Assembly (NCBI RefSeq): GCF_900174485.1
Contig: NZ_LT837803.1
Coordinates: forward strand, 2,185,305 to 2,249,304
From: Sterolibacterium denitrificans
GTDB taxonomy: Bacteria; Pseudomonadota; Gammaproteobacteria; Burkholderiales; Rhodocyclaceae
Reading direction: 5' to 3'
DNA length: 64,000 nucleotides
Of this stretch, positions 21,959 to 31,270 are shown piece after piece. The notes below the pieces were generated by a model. The model worked only from the letters and a program-made list of their open reading frames with translations. It made no database searches and had not been told where the DNA came from. The first letter of the stretch is position 1; every line of letters starts with the position of its first letter. Made by a program: the position numbers and the translations under genes.

Positions 21959-24427
21959 CTATGCCTTGGCGATGTCGATGATCTCGTACTGGCGGCGCAG
22001 CGGCTGCGCCGGCGCCTGATCGACGGCCTTTTTCCACGGGTCTTCGTAGCCCCGCAGCGCGTCGAGCAGGCGCGCGCCGAGTTCCTTGCGCCGCACGGCA
22101 TCCTCGACGACGTTCTTCTTCACATGATCGAGGCCGACGCGCTGGACGTAATGCACGGTGCGGTCGAGATACCAGGCTTCCTCGCGGTAGAGCTGGAGGA
22201 AGGCGGCCGTGTATTCGAGCACGTCCTCACGTGTCCCGACCTTGCAGAGAAACTCGGCGACTTCGGTCTTGATGCCGCCGTTGCCCGCGACGTAGATCTC
22301 CCAGCCGGATTCGACGCCGATCACGCCGACGTCCTTGATGCCGGCCTCGGCGCAGTTGCGCGGACAGCCGGAGACCGCCAGCTTGACCTTGTGCGGGCTC
22401 CACATGCCGAACAGCATTTCTTCGAGGTCGATGCCCATCCGCGTCGAATTCTGCGTGCCGAAGCGACAGAACTCTGCACCGACGCAGGTCTTCACCGTGC
22501 GGATGCTCTTGCCGTAGGCATGGCCGCTCGGCATGCCGAGATCCTTCCACACCTTGGGCAGGTCTTCCTTCCTCACGCCGAGCAGGTCGATGCGCTGGCC
22601 GCCGGTGAGCTTGAGCATCGGTACCGCGTACTTCTCGGCGACGTCGGCGATGCGCCGCAGTTCGGCCGGCGTGGTGACGCCGCCGAGCATGCGCGGCACA
22701 ACCGAGTAGGTGCCGTCCTTCTGGATGTTGGCATGGCCGCGTTCGTTGACGAAGCGCGACTGCGGATCGTCCTCGGCCTCGTGCGGCCAGGTCGAGATCA
22801 GGTAGTAGTTGAGCGCCGGGCGGCAGGTCGCGCAGCCGTCGGGCGTGCGCCATTCGAGGAAGTGCATGGCCTGCGGAATCGACAGCAGCCTGTGCTCGCG
22901 GATCGCCTGGCGCACTTCGGCGTGACTGCGCTCGGTGCAGGCGCAGAGCGGCCTGGTCTTGCTGTCGGCCGGCGCGTAGGCGCCGCCGATGGTCGAGGCG
23001 AGAATCTGTTCGACCAGGCCCGTGCAGGAACCGCAGGAGCTGGAGGCCTTGGTGTGCTTGCGCACTTCGTCGAGGGTGAACAAGCCCTGCTCCTTGATCG
23101 CCTTGACGATGCTGCCCTTGCAGACGCCGTTGCAGCCGCAGACCTCGGCGCTGTCGGGCAGCGCCGCCGCCTTGTTCTGCCCGGCATGGCCGGCGTCGCC
23201 GCCGTGACGGTTGCCGGCGCCACCGAACATCAGGTGATCGCGAATCTCACGGATGTTCTGGCCGTCGCGCAGCATCTGGAAGTACCAGGCGCCGTCGCTG
23301 GTATCGCCGTAGAGCACGCCGCCGACCAGCCTGTCGTCCTTCACCACCAGCTTCTTGTAGACGCCACCGGCCGGATCGTGCAGGACGATTTCCTCGAAGC
23401 CTTCACCCGCGTCGCCGCCGCCGAAATTGCCGGCCGAGAACACGTCGATGCCGGTCACCTTGAGCTTGGTCGAGGTCACCGAGCCGGCATAGCGGCCGAT
23501 GCCGAACCGGGCGAGGTGGTTGGCGCAGACCTTGGCCTGCTCGAACAGCGGCGCCACCAATCCATAGGCGGTTCCGCGATGGTTGGCGCATTCGCCGACG
23601 GCGTAGATGCGCGGGTCGTAAGTCTGCATGGTGTCGTTAACGACGATGCCGCGATTGCAGTGGATGCCGGCGGATTCGGCAATCCCGGTATTCGGGCGGA
23701 TGCCGACCGCCATGACGACGAGATCCGCCGTCACTTCCTCGCCATCCTCGAAGCGCACGGCGGCGACGCGGTCATCCGGGCCGGCGACGAGTTCGCAGGT
23801 GCGCCTGCCGAGGAAGAATTCGAGGCCCTTGTCCTCAAGCGACCGCTGCAGCATGCTTGCGGCGGTTTCGTCGAGCTGGCGATCCATGATCCAGTCCGCG
23901 ATATGCACCACGCCGACCGCCATGCCGCGCAGCTTGAGTCCGTTGGCCGCTTCCAGGCCGAGCAGGCCGGCCCCGATGACGACCGCCCGGCTACCGTGTT
24001 CGGCGGCGGCGATCATCGCATCGGTATCCGCGATGTCGCGATAGGCGATGACGCCAGGCAGATCCTTGCCGGGAATCGGCAGCATGAAGGGATGCGAGCC
24101 GGTCGCCAGCAACAGCCGGTCGTAGGTCTCTTCGGTACCATCTTCGGCCACCACCTTGCATGCGCGCCGGTCGATCCTGACGACCTTCTTGTTCAGATGC
24201 AGGCGGATGCGGTTGTCGCGATACCAGTCGAGATCGTTGAGCACGATGTCCTGCAGCGTCATCTCGCCGGCCAGCACCGGCGAGAGCAGGATGCGGTTGT
24301 AATTCGGATGCGGTTCGGCGCCGAACACGACGACATCGTAAAGATCCGGCGCGAGCCTGAGCAGTTCTTCCAGCGTGCGGCAACCGGCCATGCCGTTGCC
24401 GACGAGAACCAGCTTGAGTTTTTTCAT
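21959..24427 (-). CDS. nirB: Nitrite reductase (NAD(P)H) large subunit NirB
   Basis: The product is 822 residues. The N-terminal FAD/NAD(P)H module (GNGMAGCRTLEELL) is followed by a BFD-like [2Fe-2S] region (CGCNGVCKGSI, SSSCGSCTGL) and a C-terminal siroheme/[4Fe-4S] domain with CVGAEFCRFG and SGCPRNCAEAG. It reduces nitrite to ammonium with six electrons. Only nirD accompanies it; no nitrate reductase or transporter is adjacent, so its source of nitrite may be denitrification or a distant nas/nar locus. It is divergent from glpD across a 247-bp gap in which I see no clear operator. Confidence 0.97.
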   Translation of the reverse strand: MKKLKLVLVGNGMAGCRTLEELLRLAPDLYDVVVFGAEPHPNYNRILLSPVLAGEMTLQDIVLNDLDWYRDNRIRLHLNKKVVRIDRRACKVVAEDGTEETYDRLLLATGSHPFMLPIPGKDLPGVIAYRDIADTDAMIAAAEHGSRAVVIGAGLLGLEAANGLKLRGMAVGVVHIADWIMDRQLDETAASMLQRSLEDKGLEFFLGRRTCELVAGPDDRVAAVRFEDGEEVTADLVVMAVGIRPNTGIAESAGIHCNRGIVVNDTMQTYDPRIYAVGECANHRGTAYGLVAPLFEQAKVCANHLARFGIGRYAGSVTSTKLKVTGIDVFSAGNFGGGDAGEGFEEIVLHDPAGGVYKKLVVKDDRLVGGVLYGDTSDGAWYFQMLRDGQNIREIRDHLMFGGAGNRHGGDAGHAGQNKAAALPDSAEVCGCNGVCKGSIVKAIKEQGLFTLDEVRKHTKASSSCGSCTGLVEQILASTIGGAYAPADSKTRPLCACTERSHAEVRQAIREHRLLSIPQAMHFLEWRTPDGCATCRPALNYYLISTWPHEAEDDPQSRFVNERGHANIQKDGTYSVVPRMLGGVTTPAELRRIADVAEKYAVPMLKLTGGQRIDLLGVRKEDLPKVWKDLGMPSGHAYGKSIRTVKTCVGAEFCRFGTQNSTRMGIDLEEMLFGMWSPHKVKLAVSGCPRNCAEAGIKDVGVIGVESGWEIYVAGNGGIKTEVAEFLCKVGTREDVLEYTAAFLQLYREEAWYLDRTVHYVQRVGLDHVKKNVVEDAVRRKELGARLLDALRGYEDPWKKAVDQAPAQPLRRQYEIIDIAKA

Positions 24428-24674
24428 GCCTGCCCCTCGATTGCAAATGAGCCCGAAGACTCTTCAGCAATCGCCGTGCCAGGAGGCTGGACTGGCCTGC
24501 ACTCAACGGTTTCGATGGATTCGCATGGCATCGACCCCACCCATGCGGTGCGTCCGCGAGCAGACTGCCCCATGAAGGTGCAGCGCAGCGATTGCCGCAC
24601 GGCGGCGCGCATTGACCCCCACTCGCCCCCATGATCTACTGCCAGCGTCCCCTTCGCAGAGCTCAGGAAACGAC

Positions 24675-26249
24675 ATGGACAGGCCTTGCGACCTGCTGAT
24701 CATCGGTGGCGGCATCAACGGTGCGGCCATTGCCCGCGATGCCGCCGGGCGCGGTCTGTCCGTCTGTCTGGTCGAGCAGGGCGACATCGCCGGAGCAACG
24801 TCTTCGGCCAGCAGCAAGATGATCCATGGCGGCCTGCGCTACCTGGAACATTACGAATTCCGCCTGGTGGCCGAAGCGCTGGCCGAGCGCGAAGTGATGC
24901 TGAAGATCGCGCCTCACCTGGCGCGCCCGCTCGCCATCGTCATGCCGCACGTGAAGCGGCAACGCCCGGCCTGGATGATCCGTCTGGGGCTGCTGCTCTA
25001 TGACAACCTGGGACGCCTGCGCCACGACGCGCCACGCACCACGCTGCCTGCCTCCAGTACCGTCGACCTGCGCCGCGCGCCCTTTGCCGGTCTGCTGCAT
25101 GCGGTGCATGGCAAGGGATTCGTCTATTCCGACGTCATCGATGACGACGCGCGCCTGACCCTGGCCACCGCGCGCTCGGCCGCCGGCCTCGGCGCCGTGA
25201 TTCGCACCCGCACCCGCTGCCTCGCCGCCCACCGCGACGGCACATGCTGGCGCATCCAACTGGAACATCACGGCCAGCGCAGTGAAGCCGCTGCCCGCGC
25301 CGTGGTCAATGCGGCCGGCCCCTGGGTGAGCGCAGTGCTTGCCGCCTGCCTGCCGCAACGGCAACCGCCGCAGCACGGCAGCCACCGGCCAGCGGTCCAG
25401 CTCATCAAGGGCAGCCACATCGTCGTGCCGCGCCTGTATGCGGGCGATCACGGCTGGCTGCTGCAGAACGACGATCATCGCGTCGTCTTCGTGCTGCCCT
25501 TCGAGGAGGATTACAGCCTGATCGGCACCACCGAAATAAAACTCGAACGCAGCGATGCCGATACCGTCGCCGCTCTCGACGCCCCGCCAACCGCCTCGGC
25601 CGGGGAAATCGACTATCTCTGCCGTGCCGTCGGCCGTTTTTTCCGCCAGGCGCCGCAGCCGGCCGATGTCGTCTGGAGCTATGCCGGGCTGCGCCCGCTG
25701 TTCGATGACGGCCACGGCGATCCGGCGGCGGTGACCCGCGATTACACCTTCCTGCTGGACGCCCCGCCAGACGCCGCGCCCCTGCTCTCCATCTTCGGCG
25801 GCAAGCTGACCACCCATCGGCGCCTGGCCGAAGCCGCCCTCACCCGGCTTGCGCCCTGGTTCCCCGACATGGGCCGCGCCTGGACGGCCAGCCAGGCCCT
25901 GCCCGGCGGCGAGTTCGCCGATTTCACGCAACTGCTGGCCGAACTGCGGCGCAGCTATCCGGCGCTCCCGGCCGGCCTGTTGCAGCAGTTGGCGCGCCGT
26001 CATGGCAGCCTGACGGCCGCCGTGCTCGGCACAACCTGCGGCCCGGATGAACTCGGGCGCGATTTCGGCGGCGGACTGTTCGAGCGCGAAGTGGCCTGGT
26101 TCGTCACGCATGAATGGGCGCAAGACGCCGACGACGTCCTGTGGCGTCGCAGCAAGGCCGGATTGCGCATGCGCCCGGCCGAACGCGCCGCCTTTGCCGC
26201 CTGGTTTGCCGAACGCTACCCGGCGCCTGGGCTGGAAGCAAAGGAATAG
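24675..26249 (+). CDS. glpD: Aerobic-type glycerol-3-phosphate dehydrogenase GlpD
   Basis: This 524-residue membrane-associated flavoenzyme oxidises glycerol-3-phosphate to dihydroxyacetone phosphate and feeds the quinone pool. The FAD-binding N-terminus (LLIIGGGINGAAIARDAAGRG), the SSASSKMIHGGLRYLEHYEF segment and the late FGGKLTTHRRLAEAAL are family hallmarks. The ATG at 24675 follows CAGGAAA. It is followed by glpK after 29 bp, so glycerol use is operon-encoded. No glpF facilitator or glpR regulator is adjacent. Confidence 0.95.
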   Translation: MDRPCDLLIIGGGINGAAIARDAAGRGLSVCLVEQGDIAGATSSASSKMIHGGLRYLEHYEFRLVAEALAEREVMLKIAPHLARPLAIVMPHVKRQRPAWMIRLGLLLYDNLGRLRHDAPRTTLPASSTVDLRRAPFAGLLHAVHGKGFVYSDVIDDDARLTLATARSAAGLGAVIRTRTRCLAAHRDGTCWRIQLEHHGQRSEAAARAVVNAAGPWVSAVLAACLPQRQPPQHGSHRPAVQLIKGSHIVVPRLYAGDHGWLLQNDDHRVVFVLPFEEDYSLIGTTEIKLERSDADTVAALDAPPTASAGEIDYLCRAVGRFFRQAPQPADVVWSYAGLRPLFDDGHGDPAAVTRDYTFLLDAPPDAAPLLSIFGGKLTTHRRLAEAALTRLAPWFPDMGRAWTASQALPGGEFADFTQLLAELRRSYPALPAGLLQQLARRHGSLTAAVLGTTCGPDELGRDFGGGLFEREVAWFVTHEWAQDADDVLWRRSKAGLRMRPAERAAFAAWFAERYPAPGLEAKE

Positions 26250-26278
26250 GAATAAAGGAATAGAGGAGTCAACCGCGC

Positions 26279-27790
<1,512 letters not shown>

Positions 27791-27836
27791 GGCAAAGCAG
27801 CGCGCCCGGACACGCAAACATTCAAACAACCGTTCA

Positions 27837-27864
27837 TTGTGCAGTGCACAGAAGGTGCTAGACT
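27837..27864 (+). promoter_or_regulatory. Phasin promoter with overlapping palindromic operator
   Basis: A -35 (TTGTGC, 27837-27842) and -10 (TAGACT, 27859-27864) are 16 bp apart. The perfect palindrome TGTGCAGTGCACA (27838-27850) overlaps the -35. Its core TGC-N3-GCA resembles sites reported for the PHA repressor PhaR in other bacteria. Operator identity is inferred. Confidence 0.5.
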
Positions 27865-27928
27865 AAAAATCCAGTCCCGATCATTCAAGCCAGCAGATTT
27901 TGTCATCCACCCAATCCGAGGAGGCATC

Positions 27929-28453
27929 ATGAAATCCGATCAACTCAGCGAATTGCAGCGCAAGAACCTGGAAACCTGCATGAAGCTGGCACAAATTTCC
28001 TTCGACAATTCGCAGCGTCTGGTTGCCCTGCAACTCGACATCATCAAAAAACTTTTCGAAGACGGCATCGAAAATGCCAAGGCCCAGACGGCCAGCAAGG
28101 ATCCGCAGCAAGCCCTTGCCCTGCAGTCCCGCTACGCCCAGGACAGCACCCAGGCCGTCATGGATGCCACGCGCCAACTCAGCGAGCTGTACACGGCTTC
28201 CTGCGGTGAATGCGCCCAGTTGCTCAGCGAGCAGTACGCCAACGGCAACAAGGACATGATGGCCTCTTTCCAGTCGCTGTTCAGCACCCTGCCCGGCCAG
28301 AACACCAACCTCATGGAAAGCATGACGCAGGCGATGAACACCGTCTCGAATGCCTTCGAGCAATTCGCCAAGGCGGCAACCACCACTTTTGCCACCGAAG
28401 CCAAAACCTCCGCAGCATCGGCAACACCGGCAACGAAACGCCGCCACGCCTGA
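27929..28453 (+). CDS. phaP: Phasin (PHA granule-associated protein)
   Basis: This 174-residue, almost entirely helical amphipathic protein fits the Phasin_2 family (about residues 5-115), with 'FDNSQRLVALQLDIIKKLFEDG' and a variable Ala/Thr-rich tail. Phasins coat polyhydroxyalkanoate granules. A strong GAGGAGG precedes the ATG at 27929. A palindrome overlaps the promoter and a strong terminator follows, so it is a single-gene unit. The PHA synthase itself is not in the window. Confidence 0.9.
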   Translation: MKSDQLSELQRKNLETCMKLAQISFDNSQRLVALQLDIIKKLFEDGIENAKAQTASKDPQQALALQSRYAQDSTQAVMDATRQLSELYTASCGECAQLLSEQYANGNKDMMASFQSLFSTLPGQNTNLMESMTQAMNTVSNAFEQFAKAATTTFATEAKTSAASATPATKRRHA

Positions 28454-28513
28454 GACATAGGGTCTGAAAACGGCGGCTGCATCGCCGCCGCGCGGAACGC
28501 TCGCTGCCACCCT

Positions 28514-28548
28514 GCTCAGCCCCGCCAAGCGGGACTGAGCATTTTTTT
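28514..28548 (+). terminator. Rho-independent terminator after the phasin
   Basis: The stem GCTCAG...CTGAGC with an inner CCCGC/GCGGG (28514-28540) is followed by seven T residues (28542-28548). It closes the phasin unit just before the convergent moaE stop. Confidence 0.88.
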
Positions 28549-28550
28549 CA

Positions 28551-29012
28551 TCACCGTTCCCAGCGTGCCGCCGCGCGATCGTCCGTCTCGCGCGCATCGA
28601 CCCAGCGCGCCGCTGCGGCGTCGCCCGCGCCGACTTCCTTTTTCCAGAACGGCGCGCGGGTCTTCAGATAATCCATGATGAATTCACAGGCGGCAAACGC
28701 CTCGCCGCGATGCGCGCTGGCGACCAGCACCAGCACGATGCCATCGCCCGGCGACAGCGGGCCGTAGCGATGGATCACCCGCACCCGCGCCAGTTGCCAG
28801 CGATCGTGCGCCGCGTTGACGATTTCTTCGAGCGCGCGTTCGGTCATGCCGGGGTAATGCTCCAGGGTCATGCCGCTGACCGCCGCATCCTCATTCACGT
28901 CGCGCACCAGACCGACGAAGCTGGCGATGGCGCCGATGCTCTGCTGATTGGCGCTCAGTGCCGCAATTTCAGCAGCGACATCGAAAGCTTCCCGTTGCAC
29001 GCTGACCGACAT
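28551..29012 (-). CDS. moaE: Molybdopterin synthase catalytic subunit MoaE
   Basis: The product is 153 residues. MoaE with MoaD converts precursor Z (cPMP) to molybdopterin. The segments FVGLVRDVNED, 'LEHYPGMTERALEEIV', HRYGPLSPGDGIVLVLVASAHRGEAF and the catalytic-lysine region APFWKKE are typical. It starts one base after the moaD stop, implying translational coupling. Molybdopterin is needed here presumably for nitrate reductases encoded elsewhere. Confidence 0.96.
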   Translation of the reverse strand: MSVSVQREAFDVAAEIAALSANQQSIGAIASFVGLVRDVNEDAAVSGMTLEHYPGMTERALEEIVNAAHDRWQLARVRVIHRYGPLSPGDGIVLVLVASAHRGEAFAACEFIMDYLKTRAPFWKKEVGAGDAAAARWVDARETDDRAAARWER

Positions 29013-29013
29013 T

Positions 29014-29268
29014 TCAGCCTCCGGTCACCGGCGGAAAAAAGGCGATCTCGTCACCATCGGCAATCGCCGCTTCAGCATCGGCCATTTTCTGGTTCACGGC
29101 AGCGCGCAGGCTTTGCGACTCGACCAGTTTGCGCCAGACGCCGCCGCGCCCGGCCAGATGTTCGCGCAAGGCGGCAAGGCTGGTCACGCCGGCGGGCAAG
29201 GCCAGTTCCTCGCCGCTGCTGTCCAGCGCTTCGCGCAAACTGGCGAAATAAAGAATTTTCAGAGCCAT
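29014..29268 (-). CDS. moaD: Molybdopterin synthase sulfur-carrier subunit MoaD
   Basis: This 84-residue ubiquitin-fold protein ends in the diagnostic Gly-Gly (PPVTGG) that is adenylated and thiocarboxylated. 'KILYFASLREALDSSGEE' and DGDEIAFFPPV are family segments. GGAGGAAAC precedes the ATG on the minus strand. It follows mobB by 100 bp and is tightly linked to moaE downstream. Confidence 0.96.
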   Translation of the reverse strand: MALKILYFASLREALDSSGEELALPAGVTSLAALREHLAGRGGVWRKLVESQSLRAAVNQKMADAEAAIADGDEIAFFPPVTGG

Positions 29269-29368
29269 GGAGGAAACTCACCAAACGGGAAAGAGGAATT
29301 GCGGGTGCCGCGCAGCATGTTGGACAGCGTCCGGACGAATCAGTTTAGCAGTTCGAGCCGCAGCAGCT

Positions 29369-29863
29369 TCATGCCAGACCCACCTGTTCGAGAATGAAGG
29401 CGGCGATCGTTTCGCTGTCGTTGAGATCCAGCACCGGCAAGGGCACCTGCAGCAGCGCATCGGCGGCGATGGCGATGATGTTGGGGTTGTCCGGATACAG
29501 CAGCGCCTTGCCATTGGCCGGGCGATGCACTTCGATCTTCGGAATGGCCGTGTATTTGAAGCCCTCGACCAGCACCAGGTCGCAGGGCGCCATCAGCGAC
29601 AGTTGATGTTCCAGCGACGGCTCCTCCTCGTCGCGCAGCTCGTGCATCAAGACCCAGCGCTGGTTCGAGACGAGAAAGACTTCCGTTGCACCGGCCTCGC
29701 GGTGGCGGTACGAATCCTTGCCCGGCCGGTCGAGATCGAAACCGTGGTGGGCATGCTTGACCAGCGAAACGCGCAACCCCTGCGCGACGAAGCGCGGGAT
29801 CAGCCGCTCGATCAACGTTGTCTTGCCGGAATTGGAGTAACCGGCGAAACCGAATACTTTCAT
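29369..29863 (-). CDS. mobB: Molybdopterin-guanine dinucleotide biosynthesis adaptor MobB
   Basis: This 164-residue P-loop GTPase-like protein has GYSNSGKTTLIERLIP as Walker A, plus SLVKHAHHGFDLDRPGKDS and LVLVEGFKYTAIPKIEV. MobB is thought to assist MobA in adding GMP to molybdopterin. It is co-oriented with moaD and moaE. moeA, often found between mobB and moaD in related genomes, is absent; the 100-bp gap contains only a 10-codon frame whose ATG overlaps the mobB stop. Confidence 0.95.
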   Translation of the reverse strand: MKVFGFAGYSNSGKTTLIERLIPRFVAQGLRVSLVKHAHHGFDLDRPGKDSYRHREAGATEVFLVSNQRWVLMHELRDEEEPSLEHQLSLMAPCDLVLVEGFKYTAIPKIEVHRPANGKALLYPDNPNIIAIAADALLQVPLPVLDLNDSETIAAFILEQVGLA

Positions 29864-29923
29864 CGTCTCATTCCCAAATCAATGTGCGGCCTGCAACATA
29901 CAGCTTGCAAGTAGCAACTCACA

Positions 29924-31270
29924 TTACAACCCGCCCATCGCGGGCAAATCCTTGCACGGTACGGCCAGCACCGGCGCGAAACCGCCGCCCGGCGTGCGGA
30001 AATTGGTGGTCTGCCCCTGCCACAGGCGGGCAGCGACGAGCTGAACCTGGCCGTCATAAACGTAATTGCGCAAGTCGAGCTTGAGATTGGCCGGCACCCC
30101 GGCCACGCTCAACTGCCGCGACGAAGGGGGCGCCAGCGCCTGCGCCACATAGGCTTCCCCGCCATGCATGATCTGCTCGAAGACGCGCCGCGTCAGCTTG
30201 TCGCCACGATAGGCGGCCTTCGAGCCATAACCGCCTGCCGGCTTGAAAAACAACTGGCGGCGGCGTGCCCAGAGTGCATCGGCATGCGCGGCATCGACCT
30301 GCTCGGTACGCGGAATGCCGGCCGCCAGCAGCTCGCGCGTCGCGGCGGCAACGCCCCAGCGGGCGAGCAGTTCATCGTCACAAAGGGCGATCAGGTTGCG
30401 CTTGTCGGCATACAGCGCATGGCCATGCGGATGGGGCGTCAGCACGACGCCATCCGCCAGCCAGGCAGCCCGCAGCGCCGCATTGCCGGCCGCCTCCAGG
30501 GCGAAGTCGGTCAGGCGGTTGTAGACCAGGTCGATCGGCCTGCCCTCATGCCACAGCCGGCCCGCCCGCCATTCGAGTTCGCGCGGATCGCAGATCACCG
30601 CCTCCAGCCCGTGTCGCTCGAACAACTGGCGGAAGAGAATGAATTCCGGATAGAGATATTGCAGCGCCGGCGTTTCATCAACGATGGCGATGCTGCGCAA
30701 CACCTCGCCGGGCCGCGAGATCCGCCATTCGGCAAGAAACATTTCCATGAACAACTGCTCCGGCGCAGCGCCCGCCACCCGGCCCGGCAGCAGCGTATCG
30801 ACGCTGTCGCAACAGGCCCGGCGGGCGCGTGCCAGCAGGGCATTGAGCAGGCCGCCGCCGGCATTCGTATTGATCTCGATGAGCTGCGGCCAGCCGCCCG
30901 GCGCGGCGGGCAAATGGAAATCGTAACCGAGGAAAACGCCATGCGCCCTGGGGACATGCCTTGCCGATTCGGGCGCATGGGCCAGCACATGCCCGGCATA
31001 GACCGGCAGCCTCACCACGCTCTCGACGGCAGCGATCAACGCCGCCATGCGCTGGATATTCTCCTCGCCGACGAATACCGTCGAATCCGAGAACAGATGC
31101 GGCCGATCCGTTTCTATCAACTGCGCCAGCAGCTCGCCATCGGGCGCATGCGCCAGCTCGCCGCGCAGCGCCTGGCGATCGAGAGAAACGCACTGGCAAT
31201 CGAGATTCAGTCTTTCCGCCAGGGAATGGCAATCCTGCCTGCCGAAGCGCACAGGCTTCACCGTCGTCAT
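29924..31270 (-). CDS. ATP-grasp-like protein of unknown function, coupled to dinG
   Basis: I do not recognise a named family for this 448-residue protein. Features consistent with an ATP-grasp fold are a nucleotide-lysine segment FFKPAGGYGSKAAYRGDK (about residue 345), a hinge-like YVAQALAPPSSR and a late DLRNYVYDGQVQLVAARLWQG plus NFRTPGGGFAPV. The N-terminal half contains LIEINTNAGGGLLNALL, itself reminiscent of a metal-binding glutamate-asparagine motif. It starts inside the dinG stop (ATGA overlap), so the two are translationally coupled. Peptide- or amide-ligase activity is the family expectation; the substrate is unknown. Confidence 0.7.
   Translation of the reverse strand: MTTVKPVRFGRQDCHSLAERLNLDCQCVSLDRQALRGELAHAPDGELLAQLIETDRPHLFSDSTVFVGEENIQRMAALIAAVESVVRLPVYAGHVLAHAPESARHVPRAHGVFLGYDFHLPAAPGGWPQLIEINTNAGGGLLNALLARARRACCDSVDTLLPGRVAGAAPEQLFMEMFLAEWRISRPGEVLRSIAIVDETPALQYLYPEFILFRQLFERHGLEAVICDPRELEWRAGRLWHEGRPIDLVYNRLTDFALEAAGNAALRAAWLADGVVLTPHPHGHALYADKRNLIALCDDELLARWGVAAATRELLAAGIPRTEQVDAAHADALWARRRQLFFKPAGGYGSKAAYRGDKLTRRVFEQIMHGGEAYVAQALAPPSSRQLSVAGVPANLKLDLRNYVYDGQVQLVAARLWQGQTTNFRTPGGGFAPVLAVPCKDLPAMGGL

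Noticed and set aside
21497-24634. A very long open frame (over 1,000 codons) on the plus strand opposite nirBD
   Set aside because: It mirrors nirB and nirD codon by codon, has low-complexity His/Asp/Ala/Arg composition and no domain. It is a by-product of high GC at third positions.
24428-24674. Search for an NtrC- or NasR-type operator between nirB and glpD
   Set aside because: No TGCAC-N-GTGCA or other convincing palindrome was found in this divergent gap.
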